Source of the DNA: an uncultured Colwellia sp.
Lineage (GTDB): Bacteria > Pseudomonadota > Gammaproteobacteria > Enterobacterales > Alteromonadaceae
Assembly: GCA_913061475.1 (NCBI GenBank)
Contig: CAJXUN010000017.1
Location: 1 to 64,000, forward strand
Reading direction: 5' to 3'
Length of the DNA: 64,000 nucleotides
The position numbers and the translations under genes are program-made. Under the pieces are notes generated by a model. That model was not told the origin of the DNA and made no database searches. It saw only the letters and a program-made list of their open reading frames with translations. Shown piece after piece: positions 19,581 to 29,059 of the stretch (its first letter is position 1; each line of letters starts with the position of its first letter).

Positions 19581-20612
19581 TTAATTTGCTATTAACTTCA
19601 CCACTTGTTTGCCGGTAAAACCACCAGCTAGCTGCTTGTGCAGGGCGGCAGAAATATGCTCAGCACTAAAGTCAACTAAGCAAATTTCGGGAACAACTAA
19701 GTCACCTTTCGCTAAGTTTTCAAGTAACAAATTACTCATAAAACTCATGCGTTGTTGTGCGCATAAGCTGTTAGCAAGCCAAGCGCCAGCAAGCGATACA
19801 ATACTGATGTTAGGCGCCTTTCTAAAAAGTAGCTCCTGTTCAAAATTCGGTAAAGGTTTTAAACAGGCAATGCGCCCACAAAAGCGCATTAATTCAATAT
19901 TTCGTTGCGTTGCATCACCACCGATAGTATCAAGTATTGCATCAAACCCTTGCGGGCCTAATTCACGGCGAATTTTTTGACAAAGATTGTTATCTTGATA
20001 ATCAAAAACGACGTCAGCTCCTAATGATCTGACTAGTTTATGGTTACGTTTGGCTGCGGTGGTAAAAACATCAGCACCACGCTGTTTGGCAAATTGAATG
20101 GCTATTTGACCAACGGCGCCAGCGCCACCATCAATCAATAAGGTATCACCTTCAGTAATTTGTAATTTGTCGAGTGAAATTAGTGCTGTCATACCAGGGC
20201 AAGGTAATGCCGCAGCGTGCGCTGAATTGATACTGTCAGGTATAACTGATACCGCATAGTTTGGTACTTTAGCATATTCACTGAGCACGCCTTGATCGCC
20301 CATACTAGCGTGCCACATAACTCGATCACCAAGGTTAGGGTAGATGCCTTTTGGTGCGTTAACAACAACACCAACGGCATCTAAGCCAAGTATATGTGGG
20401 TACTGCCAATGGCAAAAGCCTGTTTTAGCGTATTGTGCATCTAAAGGATTAAGGCCAACATACTCTATCTTGATCAACAGCTCATTATCACAACATTGCG
20501 GTACACTTAGCTGAACTTGCTCTAATTGCATCTGTTCATTGGCGCAGGGCAAAACAATCGCTTGCATAGTTTTAGCGATAATTTCATTAGGTAAAATATC
20601 AGTATCTGGCAT
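19581..20612 (-). CDS. Zinc-less MDR-type alcohol dehydrogenase / quinone oxidoreductase
   Basis: A 343-residue NAD(P)H-dependent oxidoreductase of the medium-chain superfamily. The N-terminal GroES-like half contains YVGLNPLDAQYAKTG and HILGLDAVGVV; the Rossmann half has the nucleotide motif GGAGAVGQIAIQFAKQRGAD. The catalytic and structural zinc cysteine sets are missing, as in the quinone-reductase branch. Its ATG lies only 10 bases beyond the stop of the outer membrane factor gene, so it is very likely the fourth gene of the efflux operon. Substrate unknown; a role in reducing a toxic electrophile that the pump also handles is an inference from position. Confidence 0.9.
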   Translation of the reverse strand: MPDTDILPNEIIAKTMQAIVLPCANEQMQLEQVQLSVPQCCDNELLIKIEYVGLNPLDAQYAKTGFCHWQYPHILGLDAVGVVVNAPKGIYPNLGDRVMWHASMGDQGVLSEYAKVPNYAVSVIPDSINSAHAAALPCPGMTALISLDKLQITEGDTLLIDGGAGAVGQIAIQFAKQRGADVFTTAAKRNHKLVRSLGADVVFDYQDNNLCQKIRRELGPQGFDAILDTIGGDATQRNIELMRFCGRIACLKPLPNFEQELLFRKAPNISIVSLAGAWLANSLCAQQRMSFMSNLLLENLAKGDLVVPEICLVDFSAEHISAALHKQLAGGFTGKQVVKLIAN

Positions 20613-20622
20613 TAATATATCT

Positions 20623-22035
20623 CTATCTGTTTGTCGTGCTTAACGCATAACTCCATTGCCCGTTAAATGATTGGTAAGCATTTACTTTAGCAAGCAAGGA
20701 TGAAATCGTTGAATCAACAGCATTTTCTTGTGCTATTAAAACATCCTGACGGGCATCTAACAACTCTAAGTAAGGTATTTGCCCCTCTTCGTACATAGCA
20801 TTTGCTTGTAAGAATGCTTTGTTAGCAAAGTGATAACGTTGCTTAGAAAACTGTTGCTGCTGCGCTTGGCTTAACAGTAGCTGTAACGCAAGTTCACTTT
20901 CATTTAATGCACTTAGTACCACTTGTTGGTAGTCGCTATAGGCCGCTTGTGTTAAAAATTGTTGTGCATCGCGCTGTGCCAATAAAGCAGGGTAACTTAG
21001 CAGCGACCACTGTAATTGTGGTGCCATTTGCCATTGTTGCTGAGTATCGCTAAAGCCATTGCTGCCAATACTGACGACACCAGCAAAACTCGTTAAACTA
21101 ATATCAGGTAATAGCGCCTTGCTAGCTGAAACACTTAAGCTGTTTGCTTGGCTAAAGTCATAAAGTGCACGACTAATATCTGGCCTAAGGGCGATTGCTT
21201 TATTGGGCTCATTTAACGAAACACTAAATTCATGCTGTAAAATAGCCTGCTCGTTAGCTAATGCTAAATCTTGTGCTAAACGACCGGTTAATACCGCTAA
21301 TGTTGATAAATCTCTGAACTTAGCATATTCAATTGCTGGCATTAAGGCTTGTTGTTGCTTTAATTGCGCCATGGTTCGATTTAAGTCGAGGTCGTTAGCA
21401 ACCCCTTCCTCAACACGGGCTTGTATTACATCGATACTTTGCTTTAAGGCTGTTATTTGTAAAGTAAGAATACGTTTTTTTTCAACATTGCCTTGGTAAC
21501 TCACATAGCCTTTAACCACGGATGAAACGACTTCAATTTGTAACAAGCGAACTTTTTCAGCTTGGCTTATGGCTGAGGCATTTGCAGCATCAACCAAAGC
21601 GGTAATTCGACCAAATAAATCCAGTTGCCAATTGAGCGCTAAATTAGCACTCGATTGACGACTGTTTGTCTCACCTAAACCACTGCGCTGAGCGCCAATT
21701 TCAATCCCCCCTTGCGGGAGGTATTGTGCTTTTTGTTCTCCTAATCGTGCTAAAGCACTTTTCAGCGTTAATTGACTGGTTTGTAAGTTATGGTTATTAG
21801 CTAAAGCATCGTTAACTAACTGATTAAGTTGGTTTGAGTCGAGTTTTTTCCACCAGTTAATTTCACTTGAGCCATTTAGCTCGCCTGCAATATTTGCTCT
21901 ATTGATAAAGTCACTAACCAAACTTTGCTCATTTGCCGTATCAATTTTACTGGCACAGCCAGATAACAATACAGTTATCATCACCGCACGGGCTGTTAGG
22001 CTGGTTTTAAGCTTTTTCTGTAGTAAATTAATCAT
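20623..22035 (-). CDS. RND efflux outer membrane factor (NodT/OprM type)
   Basis: The TolC-like exit duct of the tripartite pump. A lipoprotein signal (VMITVLLSGCAS) places it as an acylated outer membrane protein. Two OEP repeats follow, rich in Gln/Ala helices and ending in the usual AxxxYxEGQIPYLELLDA-like segment. The open frame reaches 22059, but GGAG seven bases before the ATG at 22035 decides the start, giving 470 residues. The ATG overlaps the last 8 bases of the pump gene, so translation is coupled. Confidence 0.93.
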   Translation of the reverse strand: MINLLQKKLKTSLTARAVMITVLLSGCASKIDTANEQSLVSDFINRANIAGELNGSSEINWWKKLDSNQLNQLVNDALANNHNLQTSQLTLKSALARLGEQKAQYLPQGGIEIGAQRSGLGETNSRQSSANLALNWQLDLFGRITALVDAANASAISQAEKVRLLQIEVVSSVVKGYVSYQGNVEKKRILTLQITALKQSIDVIQARVEEGVANDLDLNRTMAQLKQQQALMPAIEYAKFRDLSTLAVLTGRLAQDLALANEQAILQHEFSVSLNEPNKAIALRPDISRALYDFSQANSLSVSASKALLPDISLTSFAGVVSIGSNGFSDTQQQWQMAPQLQWSLLSYPALLAQRDAQQFLTQAAYSDYQQVVLSALNESELALQLLLSQAQQQQFSKQRYHFANKAFLQANAMYEEGQIPYLELLDARQDVLIAQENAVDSTISSLLAKVNAYQSFNGQWSYALSTTNR

Positions 22036-25000
22036 CAGATAACTCCAGTGTTTTTGCATTTTTACGGGTAACTAGCATGTAAAAAACAGGGGTGAACAAT
22101 AAGCCAAAAACCGTGACACCAATCATGCCTGAGAATACAGCGTTACCCATGGCATGACGCATTTCTGCACCGGCACCTGTTGCCAATACTAATGGCACAA
22201 CACCGGCAGTAAAGGCAATAGAGGTCATTAATATTGGACGTAAACGCATACGACAAGCCTCAAGTATTGCTGCTAAATGTGATAAACCTGAGTCGTGTCT
22301 ATCTTTGGCAAATTCGACCATCAATATCGCATTTTTCGAGGCCAAGGCAACAAGCACTATTAAAGCAATTTGGGTAAATATATTATTATCTGAACCGACA
22401 AACCAAACCCCAAGTAAGGCAGAGAAAATAGTCATAGGGACAATTAAAATGATCGCCAATGGTAAACGTAAACTCTCATATTGTGCGGCAAGTACCATAA
22501 AGACTAATAGCACCACTAATGGGAAAATATAAACCATAGTGTTACCCGCAAGTACTTGTTGGTAGGTAACTTCAGTCCACTCATACTCAATGCCGGCCGG
22601 CAGTGTTTTCGCTAATACATTTTCAATAGCTTGTTGTGCTTGGTCTGAACTGTAACCTGGTGCTGGGCTACCATTAAGTTCTGCACTTGGATAACCGTTA
22701 TAATGCATAACACGGTCTGGACCAATAGTTGGCGTTACCGTTAATACTGAGCCAAGTGGCACCATGCTACCTGCACGATTACGTACTTTTAAGTTCAAAA
22801 TTTGCGCAGGGTCTTGACGATAGTCAGCATCGGCCTGGGCATTAACTTGGTATGTACGGCCAAATAAGTTGAAATCGTTGACATAAACAGAACCTAAGTA
22901 AATCTGCAAAGCGTCAAATACTTCATTTAATGGGATGCCTTGGATCAAGGCTTGTTCGCGATCAATATCAATATCCATTTGTGGTACTTGGATACGGAAG
23001 CTTGAGTACAGTCCCATTAAAGCAGGATCTTGTTGTGCCTTGCCAATAACCGCTTGTAGGCTATTAAATAAGGCTTCAAAACCCTTGTTTGCTCGGTCTT
23101 CAATTTGTAATTTAAAACCACCTGTTGTGCCTAAACCTTGAATTGGTGGCGGTGGAAATACCGCAACAAATGCTTCATCAATAGCGGCAAAACGTTGATT
23201 TAACTGCGCGGCAATTGCCATGGCAGATTGACTTGGATCGGTTCTATCGGCAAAAGCATCTAGTGGTGTAAAAACAATACCGCTGTTAGGACTGTTGGTA
23301 AAACCATTTACTGATAAGCCTGGAAAGGCAACGGTATGGGCTACACCTGGTACTTCTAAGGCAATTTTTTGCATTTGTGCCAGTACATCTTGCGTACGAT
23401 CAAGGCTGGCAGCATCAGGTAATTGAGCAATAGCAACTAAATATTGTTTATCTTGTTGTGGAATAAAGCCACCAGGTACAGCATCAAACAACTTAATTGT
23501 ACCGCCTACTAACGCGATATAAACCACCATAACAACAACAGTCATACGGATAAGTTTTTGTACAAGTTTCTCATAACCTTTTGCACCGCGATTAAATACT
23601 CGGTTAAAGGGTTCAAATAACCAACGACCAAACAGTTTATTCAACAAACGCGTAAAGGCATCTGGTTTTGCGTCATGTGGTTTTAATAACAAAGCTGCCA
23701 ACGCTGGCGATAATGTCAGCGAGTTAAAGGCTGAAATAATAGTTGAAATGGTGATAGTTAAAGCAAATTGCTTATAAAACTGTCCTGATAAACCAGTAAT
23801 AAAAGCGGTTGGAATGAATACCGCACTTAATACTAAGGCAATAGCAATAATAGGGCCGGTGACTTCGCTCATGGCTACACGCGTAGCTTCTAATGGCGAT
23901 AAGCCTTTTTCGATATTACGTTCAACATTTTCTACCACGACGATAGCATCATCAACGACAATACCTATCGCCAATACTAAGCCAAATAGCGACAGAGTAT
24001 TAATTGACACACCTAACCATTGCATGACGGCAAAGGTACCGATCAGTGAAATAGGTACGGCAATTAATGGAATGATCGACGCACGCCAGGTTTGTAAAAA
24101 TACAATAACGACAATAACAACAAGAGCAATTGCTTCTAATAATGTGGTGATAACCGCATCAATAGAGCCGCGTACGAACACTGTCGGGTCGTAAACTATG
24201 TCGTATTCAACACCGGTTGGAAAATCCTTTGCTAAACGCGCCATGGTTTCACGTACTTGATCAGAAAGCTCAATAGCGTTTGAACCCGGACGTTGGAAAA
24301 TAGGCATGGCGAGTGCCGGTTGATTATCAAGCTCTGCACGTAATGCATAAGTGTCTTGACCTAACTCAACACGGGCAATATCAGATAAGCGTGTTATCTG
24401 GCCTTGTTCACCGACTTTTACAATAACTTGTTCGAATTCTTCAATACTGTTTAAACGACCCTTTACGTTTAATAATATTTGGAATTGACTGTCATTAGAA
24501 ATAGGTTGTGCGCCTAAACTACCGGCCGCTACTTGCTGGTTTTGGGCACGCAGTGCTGTTACTACATCGGTTGCTGTCAGTTCACGCGATGCCAGTGCAT
24601 CAGGTTTTAGCCATACGCGCATGGCGTATTTACCGCCACCAAATAAACGAATATCACCGACCCCTGATAAACGGGAGATTTCGTCTTTAATGTTTAAATC
24701 AGCATAGTTAGATAAATACGCTGTATCATGAGTTTTTTCAGGTGAATATAAATGCACCACCATGGCTAAATCAGGTGATGACTTTTCAGCAACCACACCT
24801 AAGCGTTGAACTTCTTCAGGTAAACGCGGTACGGCGCTATTAACGCGATTTTGTACTTGCACTTGCGCGCGGTCTAAATCGGTACCTAAAGCAAAGGTAA
24901 CTGTTAAGGTCATACGACCATCGCTAGTGGCTTGTGAAAACATATAAAGCATGTTTTCAGTACCATTAATTTCTTGTTCGAGCGGTGTTGCTACCGTTTG

Positions 25001-25180
25001 AGCGATAACCGTAGGGTTAGCCCCTGGATAACTTGCTGTTACAACGACCGTCGGTGGCACAACTTCAGGGTATTCACTGACCGGAAGTTGAAATAATGAA
25101 ATGCCACCACCGATCAAGATAATGAGCGACAGTACGGCGGCGAAAATAGGGCGTTGAATAAAAAAGTGAGAAAAGTTCAT
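22028..25180 (-). CDS. RND efflux pump, inner membrane (HAE1 / AcrB type)
   Basis: A 1050-residue proton-driven multidrug transporter. It begins MNFSHFFIQRPIFAAVLS, the typical first helix, and has the twelve-helix, two-large-loop layout. The proton-relay Asp pair is in helix 4 (GIVVDDAIVVVENVERN); the first loop has GSNAIELSDQVRETM, and the C-terminal half has the repeat FVGSDNNIFTQIALIVLVAL. It overlaps the outer membrane factor gene and follows the adaptor gene by 9 bases. HAE1 identity is firm; substrates are not predictable, although AcrB/MexB/TtgB relatives take drugs, dyes and solvents. Confidence 0.97.
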   Translation of the reverse strand: MNFSHFFIQRPIFAAVLSLIILIGGGISLFQLPVSEYPEVVPPTVVVTASYPGANPTVIAQTVATPLEQEINGTENMLYMFSQATSDGRMTLTVTFALGTDLDRAQVQVQNRVNSAVPRLPEEVQRLGVVAEKSSPDLAMVVHLYSPEKTHDTAYLSNYADLNIKDEISRLSGVGDIRLFGGGKYAMRVWLKPDALASRELTATDVVTALRAQNQQVAAGSLGAQPISNDSQFQILLNVKGRLNSIEEFEQVIVKVGEQGQITRLSDIARVELGQDTYALRAELDNQPALAMPIFQRPGSNAIELSDQVRETMARLAKDFPTGVEYDIVYDPTVFVRGSIDAVITTLLEAIALVVIVVIVFLQTWRASIIPLIAVPISLIGTFAVMQWLGVSINTLSLFGLVLAIGIVVDDAIVVVENVERNIEKGLSPLEATRVAMSEVTGPIIAIALVLSAVFIPTAFITGLSGQFYKQFALTITISTIISAFNSLTLSPALAALLLKPHDAKPDAFTRLLNKLFGRWLFEPFNRVFNRGAKGYEKLVQKLIRMTVVVMVVYIALVGGTIKLFDAVPGGFIPQQDKQYLVAIAQLPDAASLDRTQDVLAQMQKIALEVPGVAHTVAFPGLSVNGFTNSPNSGIVFTPLDAFADRTDPSQSAMAIAAQLNQRFAAIDEAFVAVFPPPPIQGLGTTGGFKLQIEDRANKGFEALFNSLQAVIGKAQQDPALMGLYSSFRIQVPQMDIDIDREQALIQGIPLNEVFDALQIYLGSVYVNDFNLFGRTYQVNAQADADYRQDPAQILNLKVRNRAGSMVPLGSVLTVTPTIGPDRVMHYNGYPSAELNGSPAPGYSSDQAQQAIENVLAKTLPAGIEYEWTEVTYQQVLAGNTMVYIFPLVVLLVFMVLAAQYESLRLPLAIILIVPMTIFSALLGVWFVGSDNNIFTQIALIVLVALASKNAILMVEFAKDRHDSGLSHLAAILEACRMRLRPILMTSIAFTAGVVPLVLATGAGAEMRHAMGNAVFSGMIGVTVFGLLFTPVFYMLVTRKNAKTLELSDD

Positions 25181-25189
25181 GATCAGCTC

Positions 25190-26371
25190 TTAGTATTTAG
25201 CAACAAGGCTAGCATCGTCGATTGAAGGTAAGGTAAATGCGATATCAGTAGTATCAATCGTGACAGTATTAGGGGTGACAGGCATGCCAGGCCCCACACG
25301 AGCGGGGCCATTAACGGCAATAATGTCTCCTTCGCTTAAACCTGCAGTAATTGCACGGAGCTTGCCGTAACGTTCGCCAATTTCTACTAACTTGTAGGCA
25401 AGGACATTGTTTTTATCCAGCGTAAGTACGAAGCGGTTATTTAAATCTGTACCTATGGCGCGTTCTGGCACAATAACTTGTTTAGTAATGGCATTAGCTG
25501 CCAATTTAATGCGGGCAAAAGAACCAGCACGTAATTGATCGTTTGTCTCATTATGTTCGCCTTCAAATATTGCTCGTACACGTAATGTGCCGGTTGAAGC
25601 GTTAATGCGGTTGTCAATAAAGTTAATGTAGCCGTCATGAGTGAAAGCTTTTTGCCCAACTTTTTGCATCACAACTTGTTGCTTGCTCGTTGCGGTAACA
25701 TCATTAAATGAACTATTCCATGTACGCTCATCAACATCAAAGTAAGCGTACATAGCTTGATTTGAAACAATCGATGTCAAGATACTTTGACCAGCCAAAA
25801 TATTATTACCACGAGTGATGTTAGCGCGAGAAATAATGCCATCAATTGGTGATACAACCGAAGTGAACTCTACATCAAGCTTTGCAGATACAAGCTGTGC
25901 TTGTAATGCCGCTAACTGTGCTTCGCGTTGGCGTAGTGTTGAGGTACGCGCTTGTGCTTGTTCAGTCGATATTGCCTTTCGCTCCATTAGGCGTGCTGCA
26001 CGTTTATCTTCACTTTTCGCTTGGTCAAGCGCTGCCTGTGCACTGTCAATTTGTGCTTCAAGGCTAGCAACAACAGCGACAAATGGACGATTATCTAATT
26101 GAAATAACACATCGCCTTTTTTTACAATATCGCCTTCGTTAAATTCAATGCTGTCAATAACGCCCGACACACGTGGCATAAGTGCTACTTCTTGTGGAGA
26201 TTCTAAACGCGTTGTATAGGTGTGCCAGCTTTGTACTGGTTTAACCAGCACCTCTGCAACATCAATAGCTTGTAATGACGGTTGTGCAGATGCGTTCGTT
26301 GACTCATCAGTACAGCCGGTAATAGCTAAGCTGATGGTAATAAAGGTGGCAATAATCAATTTTTTGCTCAT
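25190..26371 (-). CDS. RND efflux periplasmic adaptor (MFP, AcrA/MexA type)
   Basis: Links pump and outer membrane duct. The frame extends to 26452, but the N-terminus MSKKLIIATFITISLA with lipobox ITGC starts at ATG 26371, preceded by GAG at 8 bases; this gives 393 residues. A lipoyl/barrel-sandwich region, a coiled coil with repeated Ala/Gln heptads (about 95-165) and a beta-barrel are visible. It is the first gene of the operon and is read away from the LysR gene across a 139-base gap containing a T-N11-A dyad. Confidence 0.94.
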   Translation of the reverse strand: MSKKLIIATFITISLAITGCTDESTNASAQPSLQAIDVAEVLVKPVQSWHTYTTRLESPQEVALMPRVSGVIDSIEFNEGDIVKKGDVLFQLDNRPFVAVVASLEAQIDSAQAALDQAKSEDKRAARLMERKAISTEQAQARTSTLRQREAQLAALQAQLVSAKLDVEFTSVVSPIDGIISRANITRGNNILAGQSILTSIVSNQAMYAYFDVDERTWNSSFNDVTATSKQQVVMQKVGQKAFTHDGYINFIDNRINASTGTLRVRAIFEGEHNETNDQLRAGSFARIKLAANAITKQVIVPERAIGTDLNNRFVLTLDKNNVLAYKLVEIGERYGKLRAITAGLSEGDIIAVNGPARVGPGMPVTPNTVTIDTTDIAFTLPSIDDASLVAKY

Positions 26372-26471
26372 AGCGATACTCTTTTGCTGGTGTTGGCATT
26401 TGTTAAATTTATTGTGTTTATGATACGGAACTAATACGTGCGTAAAAAGCATGGTTTTTTAAATTCATTAG

Positions 26472-26484
26472 TGCCAAAATGGCA
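26472..26484. promoter_or_regulatory. LysR-type T-N11-A dyad between efflux operon and regulator
   Basis: TGCCAAAATGGCA is a perfect 5-bp inverted repeat with a 3-base spacer and exactly fits the T-N11-A operator form. It lies 27 bases before the LysR ATG and 100 bases before the adaptor ATG, well placed for both autoregulation and control of the pump. Confidence 0.6.
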
Positions 26485-26510
26485 TCAATTAAATTGGTTT
26501 GAGAGCAGAT

Positions 26511-27455
26511 ATGGATACTACAAGTCGCTTATTAATGCTATTGGATGTCGTTGAACACGGTTCATTTGCTAGTGCTGCAGCTAGTCGTAACATCGATCGT
26601 TCGGTGATTTCAAAGCAAATTAGCCGACTTGAAGATGAGCTAGGCGTAAGATTGCTTAACAGAACAACTCGTTCCTTTTCACTAACCGCTGCGGGGGCGG
26701 AAATGATAAAAAAATCACGTGAGCTAAGAGAGTTGCTCGGGCAAACCATTCGATTAGCGGATAACTACCATCAAGAACCGCGTGGAGTTTTAAAAATCAC
26801 CTCGCCGACTATTATTGCTAAGCGATATTTACAGCCAGTGATCAATGACTTTCAAAAACGTTTTCCGCAAGTTGAAGTGGAATTGCGCTTAGATGATCGC
26901 GTTATGGATATTGTTGCCGAAGGCTTTGATCTGGCATTTCGTATCGGTGAGCCGAAAGATTCGACATTAATTGCTCGCAAACTCGCCCGTAATCGTATGA
27001 TTATTCTTGCGTCTCCTGAGTTTATTGATACTTATGGCATGCCAAAAGATATCGATGAATTAGCGCAATTACCGGTGGCAAACTATACCAGTACCTCCTT
27101 GCGAGTAACGACTATCAATTATCTCGATGAAAATGGTGATAGAACCGAAAAAACGATGAAAAGTGTTTATCGAGCAAATGATGGTGAAGTGTTGTTATTA
27201 AAAGCACTTTCAGGCACGGCGTTTGTTGTTGTGCCGGCATTTATTGTTGGTAGTGAGGTGGCAGATGGGCGTTTAGTACCGTTACTTGCTGACTTAAAAT
27301 TGCTAGATTACAGTGCCATGTATGCAATATACCCTCACCGTGATCTGCCAGTGAGAACGCGATTGTTTTTTGATGCTGTGCGTGAATATATAGGCAAAGA
27401 TGTACCGATTTGGGAAAACAATATTCCTAATTTCGAGCGCTTATATCAACAATGA
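26511..27455 (+). CDS. LysR-family transcriptional regulator
   Basis: A 314-residue regulator with N-terminal winged helix-turn-helix (FASAAASRNIDRSVISKQIS at about residues 20-40) and a C-terminal inducer-binding domain. The frame runs upstream to TTG 26499, but ATG 26511 with GAG at 26501 is the likely start. It belongs to the branch with MDTTSRLLMLLDVVEHGSF N-termini, often found next to efflux or oxidoreductase genes. Divergent from the RND operon with a T-N11-A site between. Its stop codon directly abuts the stop of the convergent GGDEF gene with no base between. Confidence 0.93.
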   Translation: MDTTSRLLMLLDVVEHGSFASAAASRNIDRSVISKQISRLEDELGVRLLNRTTRSFSLTAAGAEMIKKSRELRELLGQTIRLADNYHQEPRGVLKITSPTIIAKRYLQPVINDFQKRFPQVEVELRLDDRVMDIVAEGFDLAFRIGEPKDSTLIARKLARNRMIILASPEFIDTYGMPKDIDELAQLPVANYTSTSLRVTTINYLDENGDRTEKTMKSVYRANDGEVLLLKALSGTAFVVVPAFIVGSEVADGRLVPLLADLKLLDYSAMYAIYPHRDLPVRTRLFFDAVREYIGKDVPIWENNIPNFERLYQQ

Positions 27456-28412
27456 TTATTTCTTGCATTTATCTTGATACATGACTTTATCAGCGTCATT
27501 TAGCAATTGATCAATATCGTTATGCTTTTTCTGGTCGTAAGTGACAATACCGTGGGCAAAAGATATTTGGTAAGGTAGCTCAAGGTGTTTACTGACAGTA
27601 ATTAAATTACGTGTAAAACGCTTTATTGCTCGCTTGGCTGTTTTGAGGTTGGTATTTGTCAGTAATACAACAAATTCATCACCCCCTATTCGTGCACAAA
27701 CATCAGACACTCTAAAGGTATTTAGCATTTGCTCAGCAAATATTTTTAATACTTGATCACCTGCCATATGACCATAATTATCATTCAGAAATTTAAAACT
27801 ATTAAGATCAAAGTAAGCCAGGTGACATAAGTTGTTTTGTCTAGCTGCTATATCAATACAATATTGACTCAAGCGCTTAAAACCGCGTCGGTTAGTTATA
27901 TTGGTTAACTCATCCATAGTGGCTAATTGCAATGAAACAAATTCATCGGTTACTAATGCTGCTAAATCCGTTAATGAAGCAATATCATCATCCGTTAGTA
28001 TTCTTGGTTTTGTATCTATAATGCATAAGGTGCCGATATTTTCACCACTAGGAGATCTGATCGGCTGACCTGCATAAAAGCGGATATTAGGAGCGTTAAT
28101 CACTAAAGGATTATCGAAGAATCGTTCGTCTTGTAAGGTGTCTTCAATAACAAACGTTTTACTATGATGAATAGCGTGACCACAAAAAGAAACTTCTCGT
28201 GATGTTTCTTTAGCGTCTAATCCGACCGAAGATTTAAACCACTGGCGCTCTTCATCTACTAGGCTGACAAGTGCAATGGGGACATTAAAAAGCTTTTTAG
28301 CTAGGCGAGTTATACGGTCAAATCGCTCTTCGGGCTCGGTATCGAGTATTCGAAGCGAATGCAATGATGCTAATCGACATTCTTCATTTTTTGGCGAAGC
28401 GGGAGCTAGCAT
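27456..28412 (-). CDS. GAF-GGDEF diguanylate cyclase
   Basis: A 318-residue soluble protein. An N-terminal GAF domain (about 20-160, with VSLVDEERQWFKSS and CGHAI) is followed by a GGDEF domain. GGDEF is intact at residues 243-247, and an RxxD inhibitory site (RVSD) lies five residues before it, so synthesis of c-di-GMP with product inhibition is expected. GAF domains of this type sense small ligands or redox state; the signal is unknown. Confidence 0.93.
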   Translation of the reverse strand: MLAPASPKNEECRLASLHSLRILDTEPEERFDRITRLAKKLFNVPIALVSLVDEERQWFKSSVGLDAKETSREVSFCGHAIHHSKTFVIEDTLQDERFFDNPLVINAPNIRFYAGQPIRSPSGENIGTLCIIDTKPRILTDDDIASLTDLAALVTDEFVSLQLATMDELTNITNRRGFKRLSQYCIDIAARQNNLCHLAYFDLNSFKFLNDNYGHMAGDQVLKIFAEQMLNTFRVSDVCARIGGDEFVVLLTNTNLKTAKRAIKRFTRNLITVSKHLELPYQISFAHGIVTYDQKKHNDIDQLLNDADKVMYQDKCKK

Positions 28413-29059
28413 TAGTCTTTACATAAGATGAGAGTTATTTCGCTAGTATAGTGCTATTTAAGCACTAAACAAAAATGCTTTTAATTATTATTCGTTGGTA
28501 GTGTAAAAAAAGTTAACCTATTTATGATTTTCTACAGACTATTAGAGACTTTGCTCAATGTATGTTCTAGAGATATAAATGCGAAGCTACATCTAGTTTT
28601 AATTCAGTTTGCGATTTTTAAATCAACCCGTTATAAATATTTTTACGTTTGATTTTGTCATGCTCTCAATATTTGCTAGCTGTTATTTTTGTACTAATTT
28701 TAAACAAACAAAGGTTTGTGGTTGCTTGATTATTATGCAATTATTGCTGGTATGATCAGTTTAATAAAAAAGAGAATAGTCTGTTTCAGGTCGTTAAAAT
28801 ACTTAATCTCGCGTCTCTTAAGGTATGACAGGTTTAATTAAGGCGATTATGTTTTTCTGACTGTAGATGAAAATGAAGTAAGGTATTTATTGTTAAACAC
28901 ATAAGTAAGTGACGTAATTTAGAGAAAACGAGGTTTAAATAGCTACACACATTTTGCTTTCGAAAAACTGTGGTTAAGTCAATCGCCCTATGCATTAGCG
29001 GTTGATATTTGCACTGTAGGAATTAAGCCAATAACCGTACTATAAAAAAGGAGTTTATT
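28413..29059. other. Gene-free stretch before the acylase gene
   Basis: 647 bases between the divergent GGDEF and acylase genes. Very AT-rich, with no credible open frame and no operator or aptamer that I recognise. An AAGGAG ribosome binding site for the acylase lies at 29048-29053. Confidence 0.5.

Noticed and set aside
23814-24194. 126-codon frame on the plus strand
   Set aside because: It runs opposite the RND pump gene with the composition of an antisense shadow and lacks a ribosome binding site.
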